Shown here: positions 45,739-57,469 of the stretch, piece after piece | Layout: each line of letters begins with the position of its first letter | Position numbering within the stretch: position 1 is the first letter of the stretch | Source of the DNA: Coccinella septempunctata | Lineage: Eukaryota > Arthropoda > Insecta > Coleoptera > Coccinellidae | Direction of reading: 5' to 3' | NCBI RefSeq assembly: GCF_907165205.1 | Contig: NC_058189.1 | Span: 48,138,270 to 48,202,269, forward strand | DNA length: 64,000 nt | Program-made: the position numbers and the translations under genes | Notes under the pieces: generated by a model | What the model saw: only the letters and a program-made list of their open reading frames with translations | Told to the model about the DNA's origin: nothing | Database searches by the model: none

Positions 45739-47013
45739 TTAATACTTGGTATTTCCACCTCTTGCGTTAATTACAGATCGGCAACGACGGTTCATACTCA
45801 AAATGAGTGATCTTAAAATGTTCTGATCTAATCCTTCCCAGATTTCTCCGAGTTGGATTCTTAAGTCATTAAGAGTAGCTGGATAATTTTCTGAATTTCT
45901 CAGCCTTCTATTGAGGTTGTCCCAAACCTGCTCAATCGGATTGAGATCTGGACTTCTTGCTGGCCATTCCATTCGAGAGACTTCAACCTCTTCAAGGTAC
46001 TCCTGAACGATGCGCGCACGATGGGGTCTGGCATTATCGTCCATAAAAATGAAATTTTCACCAATGTATGGGGCAAATGGCACTACATGCTCTTCAAGAA
46101 TGTTCCTTATATACATATTTATCAGCATTCATAGCTCCATTATCAACGACCACTAGGTCTGTGCGAGCAGTCAAAGATATTCCACCCCATACCATAATCG
46201 ATCCTTCCCCGAAACCAGTAGTATTCAGGAAATTGCACTGAGCATATCTTTCATGTGGACGTCTGTAAACAAGGGAACGTCGATCACAATGGTACAGACA
46301 GAATCTAGAGTAATCTAGACTCATCTGTGAAGAGAACTCTTTCCCAATCGGCCTCTTCCCAATGGATATGCTCTCTCGCAAAATCCAAACGCGCCCTTCG
46401 ATGGGCTGGGGTAAGAGCTGGGCTTCTTGCCGCGACACGAGGCCTTAAAACCCTCTAATACCCAAGTCCGCCTTGAGACTGGTTGCATATAAGTGGATAA
46501 AAAATTATTCTGCCCATGTCCGCCTTCAGTATAGGTTCATTTTGTGAGTACAGGTGTTAATGTAAATCAGTTAACTATTTGCGAAAAAAAGATGTAGATT
46601 ATACATAAGCTAATTTGAAAATATACGGAAATAATTTTAAAAAAGGAAAAAAAACTTGGGCATTAGAGGGTTAAATCCTATTCTCTGAGGCAATTTCTTA
46701 TTGTCTGAGTGCTAATTTGCACCTCATGAGTTTGCTCAAGCTGAATTTGAAGGAGGCGAGCGGTTGCAAACCGTTGTCTCAACGAAGAAACTCTCAAGTA
46801 ACGTTCTTGAATGGCAGTTGTTACCCGTGGTCTACCCTGTCCTGCTCTTCGGACATTCATACCTGTCTCCCTGAATCGCTCAAACATTCTGGACACACTT
46901 GTATGGGAAACTCAAAACCTTTCTGCAATTCTTGTGTATGTCCACCCTTCTTCTCGCAAAACTACCGCTTGGGCACATTCCTCTTGGGTCAAATTGCGTG
47001 TTTCGCGTTGCAT
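45739..47013 (-). pseudogene. Tc1-like transposase, DD34E, interrupted by a MITE
   Basis: The gene starts MQRETRNLTQEECAQAVVLR (47013) and continues GWTYTRIAERF. A TGA at 46912-46914 breaks it in the first HTH, then VSHTSVSRMFERFRETGM and GQGRPRVTTAIQERYLRV follow, the paired-like second HTH. The MITE at 46449-46670 interrupts the linker. Downstream are AQLLPQPIEGRVWIL, an 8-base duplication at the first Asp motif (MSLDYSRF where DESRF is expected), GGISLTARTDLVVVDNG, a frameshift near 46110, FIFMDDNARPHRARIV, and WPARSPDLNPIEQVWDNLNR. Unlike copy 1, the second catalytic Asp is intact. It would move the element by cut and paste at TA, but this copy cannot. Confidence 0.88.
46449..46670. mobile_element. 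TTAA-flanked MITE, piggyBac-like, inside Tc1 copy 2
   Basis: The ends AACCCTCTAATACCCAAG and CTTGGGCATTAGAGGG are inverted repeats, and TTAA lies on both sides (46445-46448 and 46671-46674). A TTAA duplication with CCCTNTAA-type ends is characteristic of piggyBac elements. Length is 222 bp, non-coding. The left end carries two extra A residues. It splits the transposase gene, so it arrived after the Tc1 element. Confidence 0.7.
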
Positions 47014-47288
47014 AGCGATCGAGTGTAGAAAATCAAACGAAAGAAAAACAATTGATCACTAGAATTGATCGAGAACGATTTTAGAATGGAGCCAATACAT
47101 TCAAAATCTGATAATATCATCTTTTTTTATTCCTGCTGGGAAAAAACATCTGTATTGAAGAAAACCGTTGAAAGTGGATAACATATGCATGCATAATTCT
47201 GACAAAAATAATTATCATTGAGAACACCTTCAGTTGTAGAATACATTTCAGATTTCCATAATGTGCGTTAATTTTTTTGCGCAGTGTA

Positions 47289-47998
47289 TGTAGCAATTAA
47301 TGAAGAAACATCGGAAGAAACGCCAGCGATACAGACAGTATTTTTTCGAGTTGACAAGTTGGCTAGTCCTACACATAAAAAAAATTCAAACACTGGAATA
47401 TACAGACTGCTCATAATTAATTCTCAAACATCAAATACAAATAATCGTCAATTTTTTACCAATTAAGAAATTAGTAAAAAAGATTTCGCTATCTGCAAAA
47501 CTGATGGAGTCATACGAAATAATCTTAACCTACTCCGATGATGCCTCGTGATTGAAACACGAAACGGTCCATTTGAATTCATTTACCACTTTGATACACC
47601 AAATCCAACCCTATTTCAGCACTAGACAGCGCAGGGTTAATGAATAATGTTCCTCTACCGAACTACCCTTCGGCAGTTAACAGAAGGGCTCTGGCGCTCC
47701 ACCATTTGCAGCCCCCACGAACCTTCAGGGTACTTTTCAATCAAGAGAGATGGTTGTAACCTCTCGAGGACACGTCGGAGCTTTCGCTTTCCGAAGATTA
47801 TGTTGAAAAGGGGAGATTTGCAATTTTTATTTTCAGAGGATCAAAGTTTTAACAGATTTCACCGACTCGATTTCCAGCGCTGAACATGGGGTAATTTGCA
47901 TGCTCCGACTAGAGGTGGAAGGGTACGAACAAGAGAGAGCGTTTCTGCAGATTACATATCGTTAGACACCGTGTGGGAAAAATGGAGACATAGATATA
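47289..47998. other. Intergenic, GC-richer around 47640-47900
   Basis: The stretch 47640-47900 is less AT-rich than its surroundings and contains a 78-codon + frame (CCGAACTACCCTTCGGCAGT near its start). No protein domain, splice site or repeat partner was recognised, so it may be unique host DNA. Confidence 0.25.
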
Positions 47999-48000
47999 TA

Positions 48001-48456
48001 CAGGCTGGGCTTTTTAAAACGAAACAGACGAGATAACGAGCGGAATAAATTTATTTCGAAAAAATGCTCGGACACGACGATTTTTGTTTCGAGGGGGACG
48101 ACTTTTAAGGTCAAATTCACAACTATATCGCTCCAACCCCTAAATTTTGAATAGGAAAGATAGGGTGAGTGATACCTCATTTGAAATGCCTTTTTATCCT
48201 GAATTCAGCATATTAATTTTTTTTTCATTTAATGCATTCGTTTTCGAGATATTCAATTTTGAATTTCGTACTGTACCCAGTCATTCCGCTAACCATGCTA
48301 TGTGAAATCATCAATTATTTGACTAATTCATTCTGTGGTTACGATGGTAACCGTTAATTGTCAACATTAGACAACGAAATAATTATTATTGGTAATTACT
48401 TTCCTCAACAATTAAGGTGGTTGTTTCGTCTTTTTCGTTTTGAAAAGCCCACCCTG
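48001..48456. mobile_element. MITE with TIR CAGG(G/C)TGGGCTTTT(C/T)AAAACG
   Basis: It begins CAGGCTGGGCTTTTTAAAAC and ends GTTTTGAAAAGCCCACCCTG, with TA at 47999-48000 and 48457-48458. The inverted similarity covers about 35 bp. Length is 456 bp, non-coding; the 72-codon - strand frame crosses the left end. It is related at its first eight bases to the foldback family at 21704 but has a different interior. Confidence 0.7.
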
Positions 48457-48458
48457 TA

Positions 48459-51340
48459 CTAGGACAGATATACACCTTCATATATCAAATACACTGTTCA
48501 ACAATTGATAGAGATCAGAGACCTAACATCGATTTATTCAAGAATATTAGCTTCAACATATTTGATCAGATACCAGAGTCTGTTTAGTTGATATTCTTAT
48601 TTTCTTTTTTCAGAAAAGAATGGATGGATAAAGAGTTTCGTAAAAACAAATTCTACTCTTCGTGGCATACAGAAAATGTACGAAATTTTGAGACAAATTG
48701 GTTCAAATATCCAGCAGAGCGTTAAGCGGCCAACAGACGAGCATTTTAGTTGACAACTATACAGGGTGTCCCAGAACTCAACGTCAAGCCGAAACGGGGT
48801 GACAGGATTGATTGTAAACGTCATAAGAAAAATCAGAAAAAAATCTATCCCATGTAGTTTGGAAATTATGTGCATTAAAAAAAAACCTAAAAGTTTGGTC
48901 GAAGTGTAACTATTTTTCGGTTATTGTGGTTAATTTTTATTATTTTTGTTCATTTGAGCTTTGGAACCGTAACCCTGAATAACATTTCTAGAATCACAGT
49001 CAGGAATAATGACACAATTGCCCCAAGTTTCTCAGAAATAATACTATTTGTTAAACTATGAATTTAAAATTTTCAAAATTTGTCGACTTTGATAGGCCCT
49101 CCTTTAAAAAAAAATGTACTAGATTGCCTTGGCAAATGCCATTAAAAGTTGGCGCATTTAATCAGGATTGTTAAATGGTACAATACTTGTTAGTTTTATA
49201 CTAAAAAAAAAGAAGAAAAAAATAAAAACCTCAAGTAACCCGATTTTTGCTAACCCATTCTACTCAGTCAAAATGTTTTTTATTCGCACAAGTTTTTCGT
49301 AGGTTCTTAATTTTACGGCAACTTTACGGAATTTCTAGAAAAATCACCATGTATGTTACGTATCCAGATTAAATATTATTACTTCCGGATGATAAATAAG
49401 TAAGAGAAAATAAAATACATATGTGAAAACCGAGGTGGAAACATTCTTATGAATCCTATCAACCTTGACATAATATGAAGTTTTTTGCAGGAACCATGAT
49501 ATCCAGGAAATAATAGGACGAATTTGAAAACTTGGTGTATGTACACCGAGATCTCGACCGAGATGTACATCAAGTACCAAGTGAAGAAAATGCTCCTAAA
49601 ATAGACAGGGGGCAGGCTCCTCACTTCAATGTAAACTTTTTATTCATTTTCAACCATTTACTATCATAATTTTTTAATTTTTTATTTTCCTATCCTTCCC
49701 CCAGAAATGATATTCTATATTCATGTCACTTTACGAATTTTATTCAATTTATATAGCAAATACACAAAATGCCTGTTATTGACTCTGATAGATCATTACG
49801 TTCGATTTCAACTTTATTTCTTTGTTGAAGGAGTTTGAATAATTTATTATCAATATGGTAATTGATTTTTTATTAAGTTTTACCAACAGACTCAGTTCAA
49901 GACAAGAAATCATATAATTTCACAATTCACCTGCCTAATATAAATACTTATAACCTTGTATTCACATTGACTAACAATTCTTTCAGTGCCAAAATCCACA
50001 AAAAATAACATGAATTAAAATGATAGAATATGCATAACGAACAGAAGAAATGAAAATATTCATTGCGAGATTCATTAGCTAAAAGTGATCGAACTGAATT
50101 TCAAAAACGGCATTATGCAAATCTGTAAAAAGTTGTAATTGACATTTGAGTCTTGTGCTCGGTCTTGTGATAATTGCAGTCAAATGCTAACATAATCCGA
50201 AATCCCGAAATCATCGTCGAAATCATCTTGATTTCCGAAATCAATGTAAATTTTTCAGATTGGTTACCCCCTCGGTTGCATCACCTAGCAAACTCTCGAT
50301 TCGTAGCAAACAACTCAAAACTGCCGATAAGATCTGCTGACAAGTTTATAACACAATTTGAAAGGTTTTGTTGAATAAAAATCCTATCCTGTCGGGACTA
50401 AATTGTGAGTCTTTGCAAATAAAACGATGAAGGATGAAGATATCCGAGTTATCCCTATTACAAAAAAAGATTTATTATTATCCTATTAATTTTATTCATT
50501 CAATACGCTAATCTCAAAGAATTTAATACTAATCCAATCATAAATAAAAAAGTACCTACACAACGAACAACTCGAGTTGTTCGTCGAGTTGCGAGAGGTA
50601 CTCTAGCTGTAAAACTAAATTACAATAAAAACGGTTGTGACCCTGTTCAAAATAATATTGGGTCAAAAGCATCTCGTAGCAATTTTCAATTGTGTATAAG
50701 TGCCAATACGTAGTTACTCACAATTTGTTCCATCAAAAAATATAACCTGAGCTCACTGAAAGAGTTAAGGGGCAAATCCTGGAGCAAATCACAAAATCTG
50801 AAACTGAAATTAAAATTTATCATTATGACTAAATCGAGGACTAAACTAAAACTGATATTACAAATTTTTCAACCGGTTGAGCAAAAACTCCAGGTTGAAG
50901 GTATTTTCATTTTAAGCATCAGTAAGAACAATTCGAAAATAATAATTTTTATTTTACTTCAATTGTTGCTATTTTATTCAAAACTACTTACATTTCACGT
51001 GCTGTAAACCTACACCACCTTAACTAAGGTTTTCAGAAATTGGTATTGGTATAGTATGTTAGAAGCGAAGAATTAGCAGATTACAGAATCATGACGAAAA
51101 TTCCCGAGAAAATTCCAAACTGTAGTTTAAAAAACCTACCCGAGAACCTAACTGAAGCGAGAACTGAAGAGAAGGATTTTTAAGGAATGAATTTTTAAAT
51201 GGCTATAAATAACAGTTTAGGCAATAATTTTTTCTTTCATTATGCTTCTCAATTAGTTTTTCAATCTCAAAATTCACTATTTAGCAAGATGTAAATAAGT
51301 AAGTAATACTTACCTATTAGTAAAACAAAAGTTAATAATA
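48459..51340. other. Intergenic, one MITE end, no gene recognised
   Basis: A TACAGGGTGTCCCAGAACTC end occurs at about 48762; its partner was not located. The rest (49000-51300) is very AT-rich with frames under 95 codons and no motifs. The overlapping - strand frames at 49356-49624 share bases and have no domain. Confidence 0.35.
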
Positions 51341-52135
51341 ATGAGAATTTTTTATTGAAATCCAACACTTATAAAAGAAAGGTGTTCAATTTAAACAGAG
51401 GCAATTCTCATTTAACAGAGAGAAAAATGAAAATCTCAGGAGTTCCAATGCTCTGCACTTAGACAAAGTCTAAGGCTCTGCACCAACTTAACCTAAATAA
51501 GGTGACCTGACATCTGAATCTTTACTACAGGAACAAATCCAGCCCTGCCTTTTTCCCCAGTCACAATTCGACAATGACCCAAAGACCTATCTAAATAAAC
51601 AGTTGAAATAAGTGAATAATTATCAATTCTAGACATTTTGAAGAAAGACAAACTTGAAACTTTAATAAGCAATTAGGTGCTATCTGAAATATCACTGCAT
51701 ACAACTAGTTTGAATTTATATTTTGCAAATGTTTATATAAATATTTGATGTCATTTAGTGTTCGGCATTCAGTTATATGTTGACAAAACATTTTAACACC
51801 ACTGAATCTTGAAACGTCAGACTATGATTGAACCATTAAATGTATACATAAACCCCTATTAACATAACAACATCGTTAACATTTTAAAAATAAATACTTA
51901 TTATAACTCACCATCTTTCATACCCTGTGTGGTAGAGGAGCCACTACCATTGCTTTTGTCAACAGTACAATACATAATAACACACTTTATCACTAGGAAG
52001 TTGGTCACACTCACCGAATTAAAATTATCATAATTAAACGTACGTTAATTTCGGCTAATGTTCAATTTTATCGGAGACACGAACAGCACTGCCTTCGCGT
52101 AGCGGCCATTACTATTTTTGTTTACATTTTCCTAC
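51340..52135 (-). CDS. Possible small two-exon gene, 53 residues, product unrecognised
   Basis: On the - strand an ATG at 51975 opens 64 coding bases that end at 51912 before a strong donor (GTGAGT). A second exon begins at 51590 after an acceptor (TTTATTTAG) and runs to a TAG at 51495-51493. The phase fits across the junction, giving MYCTVDKSNGSGSSTTQGMK followed by DDRSLGHCRIVTGEKGRAGF, VPVVKIQMSG and HLI. A poly(A) signal AATAAA lies at 51355-51350. An upstream untranslated stretch to about 52135 would include the promoter side. The protein looks compositionally real, with a Gly/Ser linker and a mixed basic-hydrophobic tail, but I know no family for it. Further exons or a different start cannot be excluded. 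Confidence 0.45.
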
Positions 52136-53047
52136 GCAGATGGCGTTGAACTCTTCATTGCGAATCAGATATATTCTATATCTCTGTTGCGAATTCTAAC
52201 TTTCAACTACTATGAATGAAAATTGAAAAATTGTGATTCCTATTCATCGAATAAAAAACCTCTTCATTATTGAAAAGTGAACAATAAAAACTATTCCTCA
52301 AAATCCAGAATAAATTAATAGGTATTCGGTATTCTACAATTCAAAACCCGAATCACCAACTAGGTAGATATTGGTTGGGGTTTGAATTCGCACACTTTCA
52401 TTTCTTGTATGTACCTATTATCTCTTCAGATGAGAATTTTTAGATCAGTTAAATACTTTTTCCAATTGAAAAAGCAACCAAACCTTAGACTAAGAACCAA
52501 ACCATTTGCACCTTTTAGGCTGATTGTTTATTTGTCAGTAGATTTTGTTTTGCAATTGGGACATCACATTCACTTGAACCAAAAAGTCATCTATTAATTC
52601 TATTATTTTTATTTATACCAGAGAATGATTTTTTTAGCGTGAAATCTTCGCCGATACTCAATAGGTGACGCCACATATTCTACAGCTCTACAGGGACTAC
52701 AGAGAGGGGGAAATAATATTTCTCTTGAAAAGTAATTTCAATCAAAAGTGAGAAATGATTTTATTCCCATTATTACATTTTTTTAATATAAAACCAACAG
52801 TCTTGCCATGGCTCAAGTCTAGATCTGAATTCCTAGAGGTTTTCTTTCAACTGAATGTATGTAAGAAAAACATCCACCATTCAATATATTTCTATGAACG
52901 TAGTTGAGTTGTCAAGTTCTCGGTGAAAATTTCAAATTTTGCAATGTATTCAGAACATATTTATCATGTTTTCATGAATGAATTGAGTGATATTTCTGCA
53001 TCAGAAATACAAAAGTAGATATAATAATATCACACTTTTCAATTACT

Positions 53048-54983
53048 ATGTCAATGAAGAATAATTTACCACTAAATCCAGCCCCAGAGCAACCTAAATC
53101 AAAAATATTATGTCTGGATATCAGCAACTATTCAAAAACAACACAATTCATTTCGTGTAGTATTGCGGTTTTTTTATTTTTCTTACTTTATGGCTATATG
53201 CAAGAACTAATATTCACGATTCAGGGGTTCCAGCCCTATGGTTGGTTTTTGACACTGGTACAATTTGGGTTCTATACTATTTTTGGTTACACTGAAACGA
53301 AAATTCAGAAACTAACATCTAGAAGGTATTAAATCATTATGATCATAACGTCTTGAGGAATTCATAAAGAATTCTTAACTTTCAGAATTCCTATGAAGTC
53401 ATATTTCTTGTTGGCACTACTAACTCTTGGCACCATGGGATTTTCAAATTCTTCATTGGGATATCTAAATTATCCCACTCAAGTTATATTTAAATGTTGT
53501 AAGCTAATACCTGTTATGGCAGGAAGTATTTTAATTCAAGGAAAAAAATATGGACCTCTTGATTTTACTGCTGCAGTTTTTTTATGTGTAGGATTAACAT
53601 TATTTACTTTAGGTGAGTGGGGATGTACGAATTTTCTAATTCATATATGGGATGTTGAAGAAATTATATTGTTTATGGGTCAAAAATTATTTCTTCAACA
53701 TTTTCTTCAATTGCAAAAATTAGGCTTGTGAATTCACTTTTTAATTTTATATATTAGGCTTGTTCGTAGAGTGGTTCACAACGGTTGTGAACTGTACAGA
53801 TCAAGCGAAAATGGAATTTTGCTACCCCAAAATGGAATTGCGCTTGCTCTGTGCAGTTCACAATTGTTGTGAACCACTCTACGAACAAACCTATTGACAT
53901 CCTCAACGAAGTTTCACTTCCATTTTAAAGGCAAGAAATTGACATTGTGAAGGATATTAATCCTTCACGATCAGGATAGATGAGTACTCTAGAAATTTGC
54001 AACAATATAAATCTACTATGTGTTATATAAAAATGATTTTTCAGCTGATTCACAAGTACAACCTAATTTCAATACAACTGGAATCATTATGATCTCTATG
54101 GCATTATTGTGTGATGCAGTAATAGGAAATGTACAAGAAAAATCTATCAAAACCTATGGTGCTCATAATGCTGAAGTGGTCTTGTACTCTTATGCCATTG
54201 GATTTGTTTATTTATTCATAATAATGCTAATCACAGGTGATTTACTTCAAGGATTTAAATTCTTTTCTAAGGTAAAAATAATATGGGAGGAAAATATATT
54301 TATTCATTTCATATTCCTAATAATTATCATAATCATATCGGGTTCTTAAATATAAATTAACATCATCATTCATAGTACCTAATAATCATTTGTAGCTTAA
54401 GAGTCTGCAAGTACAAGCCTTGTATCTACCATCGATGTAGAAACTAGCTGATTTCTCCGGATCTGAGCATCTGAGCTTAATCTACTTCATTCATTGTTTG
54501 GTTCTGGTTCAATTAAATAAACATTTTACATATGAATTTTACAGGATCCTGAAAAATGCTATGGGTATGCATTTATTTTTTCTTTGACTGGATATTTGGG
54601 AATTCAAATTGTGCTTACATTAATCACTATATCTGGTGCATTCACTGCAGTAACTGTAACAACATTCCGAAAAGCACTAACAATAGTGATCTCATTTGTG
54701 TTCTTCTCAAAGCCCTTCACTTTGCAGTGAGTAGTCCTGAAATATTACAGATAAGTTTTATCTGTGGTTTTCTGTTCTTTATAGTTTTATTGAAATCATG
54801 AAATTTTTTAGGTATGTATGGTCGGGGCTAATAGTTGTTCTAGGAATTTATATAAATTTATATGCCAAGAAAAATCCAATAAGTTTTACTGATTTGGAAA
54901 TGAAAGTAGAACATCTGTTCAGGTATGTGAAACTCAGGTTTTCTTCAAGAAAATACCATAATCATTATATGTCGAACATATGA
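53048..54983 (+). CDS. Papst2: Adenosine 3'-phospho 5'-phosphosulfate transporter 2 (SLC35B3/PAPST2-like)
   Basis: Five coding exons, all with GT/AG borders and in phase, total 1086 bases including the stop (361 residues): 53048-53325, 53386-53612, 54045-54271, 54545-54726, 54812-54983. The protein is a multi-span nucleotide-sugar/PAPS transporter of the SLC35B group. Diagnostic stretches are YGYMQELIFTIQGFQPYGWF, SLGYLNYPTQVIFKCCKLIP, DAVIGNVQEKSIKTYGAHNA, YGYAFIFSLTGYLGIQIVL, TAVTVTTFRKALTIVISFVF and KPFTLQYVWSGLIVVLGIYI, the last being the C-terminal span. By family knowledge it exchanges PAPS into the Golgi lumen for sulfation of glycans and proteins. Length is near that of known family members. 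Start: the first Met of exon 1, followed by a short cytosolic lead rich in Pro/Asn. The gene looks intact. Confidence 0.92.
53757..53891. mobile_element. Hairpin MITE in intron 2 of the PAPS transporter gene
   Basis: TTGTTCGTAGAGTGGTTCAC at about 53760 is the inverse of GTGAACCACTCTACGAACAA near 53869-53888. The pairing runs inward through TTGTGAACTG(T/C)ACAGA and AAGCG almost to the centre (AATGGAATTTTGC, then CCAAAATGGAATT). The whole 135 bp is one near-perfect stem. There is no coding potential. Transcribed within the intron it would fold into a long double-stranded hairpin. Confidence 0.7.
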
Positions 54984-55125
54984 ACATGGAGGAATTCCTT
55001 GGAAGAAACAATTTTGAATGTGATTAAATTTACTTACGAATTCATTTTATTCAATAGATTGTATATAGGAATTTATTTTCATGTATATACCATTTAATAG
55101 CCATTCGTTTTAATTTGATTGGAAA

Positions 55126-55131
55126 AATAAA
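55126..55131 (+). terminator. Poly(A) signal of the PAPS transporter gene
   Basis: AATAAA occurs 143 bases after the stop codon, followed by a T-rich stretch (CACTTTACACTTTTATACTT). This gives a compact 3' untranslated region and fits the end of the gene 53048-54983. Confidence 0.6.
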
Positions 55132-55299
55132 AGTCACTTTACACTTTTATACTTGTATTATTTATTCTGGAGTACAAAATTCGATATTTTCCATGGGATC
55201 AAAAAATCAAGTCAAGATAAGATTATTTCTTTGATCAAGAATTAATAGGTACATGTTATTGGAATGAATTCAAACAAAATTACAGACAGTATAGAATTA

Positions 55300-55640
55300 T
55301 TTCCAGAATGGTGGCTATGGATGAAGCCAAGGGGCCCGGGCCCCCCCTATAAACCTCCCGTCTTATCTGTCTTTAAATCAATCAATCAATGTTTATTTTC
55401 ATTCCCAAAAGAAAAAATTACTACAGTAAACAATTAGTATAAAATAAACATTTAGTTTCCCACAAAAGTTCAAAACGTGTACGTGGGCAGTACAGTTTGC
55501 AAAAGAATTGTGTGCACACAAGTAAGCAGAGAAAAAAAGTGGAAAAAACTTTAAATATTATACTTCAATCAATGATATAACAGTATGGTCAATCTCACTG
55601 ACAGAACTCTTCGTTAGCAGTGGCGTAGCACAGACAATGA
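55300..55640 (-). repeat. Possible 3' end of a non-LTR element with ATCA repeat tail
   Basis: A short run AATCAATCAATCAATG at 55377-55392, followed by TTTATTTTCATTCCC, resembles the microsatellite tail and 3' untranslated start of a CR1-type element on the - strand. No coding sequence follows, so only a weak call can be made. The run GGGCCCGGGCCCCCC at about 55331 is an isolated GC-rich palindrome. Confidence 0.25.
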
Positions 55641-55953
55641 GTAAAGTCTGTGGAAAAAAAAGAGTTCGGTGCGAAGAGCGGATCGGTGCGGACCTAACCA
55701 ATTTCGATTCTTCCTGGTGGCGTGTTATTTCCCCTATTGCAAGGTGGTGAGATAATTGAAAAACAGGAGTCGGATTGTTACTTTTTGATTTAAGGTTTCA
55801 TTGGGATACTTTTAAGTTATTTTTCATTTGTTTTTGGGGTTTTTCTCGTATATTTTTTTCTTTCTTATATACCTATTTAAAACTGTACGTGAAGTACACT
55901 TCTTTTTGAGAGTTGATGAAAAAAGGAAAAAACATCAGTAGAAAGGGATAAAA

Positions 55954-57469
55954 ATGGCAAATAATAGTCCGGGGATTTATCCCCGGATAAAAACGGCAAT
56001 TACTCCGAAATCGATAAAAACATTGGAGAATATACAGGAAAATAGTGAGCAGTTTTCTTTCGCAGATTTAATAATACTTAAAAATGAATTAGATGAACTG
56101 AAAAAACAGGCAATTTTGAATGAAGACAGCGAGTTGAATACTCAAGTCGACATATTATCACAATCTTTAACATCGAAAAAAGATGCGAACGAAAATAAAC
56201 ACATATTCAAATACGGAGTTAATGATAAGGGACCATATGTTGTTTTTGTAGAAAGTAAGATTGGTAACGTGGGAAATCTAAACCCATTGACTATAGGAAA
56301 AATTTTTTTCGAAAATAACAACTTTGAATTAAGAATAAATAAAATATCCAAAAAAGGTAGAAATAGAATAGGAATAGAGTTTTCCACGGCCGAAGACGCA
56401 AACAAGTTTGTATCAAATAATACTTTTCCAGCTTATAATGTATACATCCCTGCAGTATATTTAACAGTCAGAGGTATCATTTCGGGAATAGATGTAGATA
56501 TAGATGAACAAGAAATTATAGATTTTGGAAAATCCGATTACGAAATAATTAATGTTCGAAGACTAAAGAAAAGAGTTATAATCGATGGCGAAGTACAATA
56601 CAAAAAGACTAAATCCTGCGTAATTACGTTTAGAAGTACTACATTACCTAACTATATAACATTATACCTACCATAATTTTTTAGAAGTCTCGCAATACGT
56701 CTATGCTGTTATACAATGCTTTAATTGCCTACGTTTCGGACATACGGCACATTTATGTAAAAGTAGTAGGAGATGCAGAAATTGTGGTGAGGATCATGAA
56801 TATGTAAACTGCTCTAATGAAACAAAATGTATATTTTGTGGAGAAGGGCATACGGCGATGGAAAGAACCTGCCCTGAATACGAACATCAAAAATTGATTA
56901 AAGAAGCTATGGCAGTATATAAATATACCTTTTATGAAGCGAACCTCATGCTTCGAAAACGAAAAAATTTCAATATAGGTACGAGTGCATTTCCGAGTCT
57001 TCCGAAATACGAGGAGGAAAATAACATCAAAACACTCCCGGTAACAGTTAACAGAATATCATATGCGGACAAAACAAAAGCATCAAAAAAACATTCAGAT
57101 AATAAAACAAATAAACCCCACAGAATTACCACCTTTTCTCCTAGGAAAAGAATAGCTCCTCAAAAACCAGCATATGACAGAGATGAAATTAAAAAATGCC
57201 TGATCGAATATGAACCAAATTACAACATGAATAATAGAGAAAAAATTTATAATACCCAAAACTCAGAAATGGATATATCTATAAACTTAGATGATATTAA
57301 TCCAACAAATGAAATAGAAACTCAGTCGAACTATTCAAATTTCGAAGAGAATATTATAAATAATGAGAGAAAAATAATTATTCACGATGTACAAATACAT
57401 AAACCTCCAGAGAATAAAATAGAAATAGATGATATAGTCCGGGAGGTGGCGTCACTTTTTCATCAGTGA
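55954..57469 (+). pseudogene. ORF1 with three CCHC zinc knuckles, frameshifted and split
   Basis: The frame starts MANNSPGIYPRIKTAITPKS and reads 240 residues to 56676, with an RRM-like middle (GPYVVFVES, FELRINKISKKGRNRI, VYIPAVYLTVRGIISGID). A single-base slip near 56660 moves the reading to FLEVSQYVYAVIQCFNCLRF. The knuckles are CFNCLRFGHTAHLC, CRNCGEDHEYVNC and CIFCGEGHTAMERTC. A low-complexity acidic/Asn-rich tail follows. The reading enters the inserted element at 57435, where REVASLFHQ and the stop come from the insert. The true C-terminus lies past 58842, where a short frame continues. The protein would bind element RNA. Confidence 0.75.

Larger units (their letters stand above)
45524..47286 (-). 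mobile_element. Tc1-like transposon copy 2, both TIRs present
   Basis: The ends CACTGCGCAAAAATATTAAC and GTTAATTTTTTTGCGCAGTG are inverted repeats, with TA at 45522-45523 and 47287-47288. Length is 1763 bp, which includes a 222-bp MITE insertion, so the element proper is about 1.54 kb. It carries a transposase gene on the - strand, now broken. The truncated copy at 18960-19776 is the same family. Confidence 0.88.

Noticed and set aside
52382..52597. 71-codon + frame as an upstream exon of the PAPS transporter
   Set aside because: No suitable donor in phase with the transporter start was seen, and the transporter has its own convincing Met exon at 53048.
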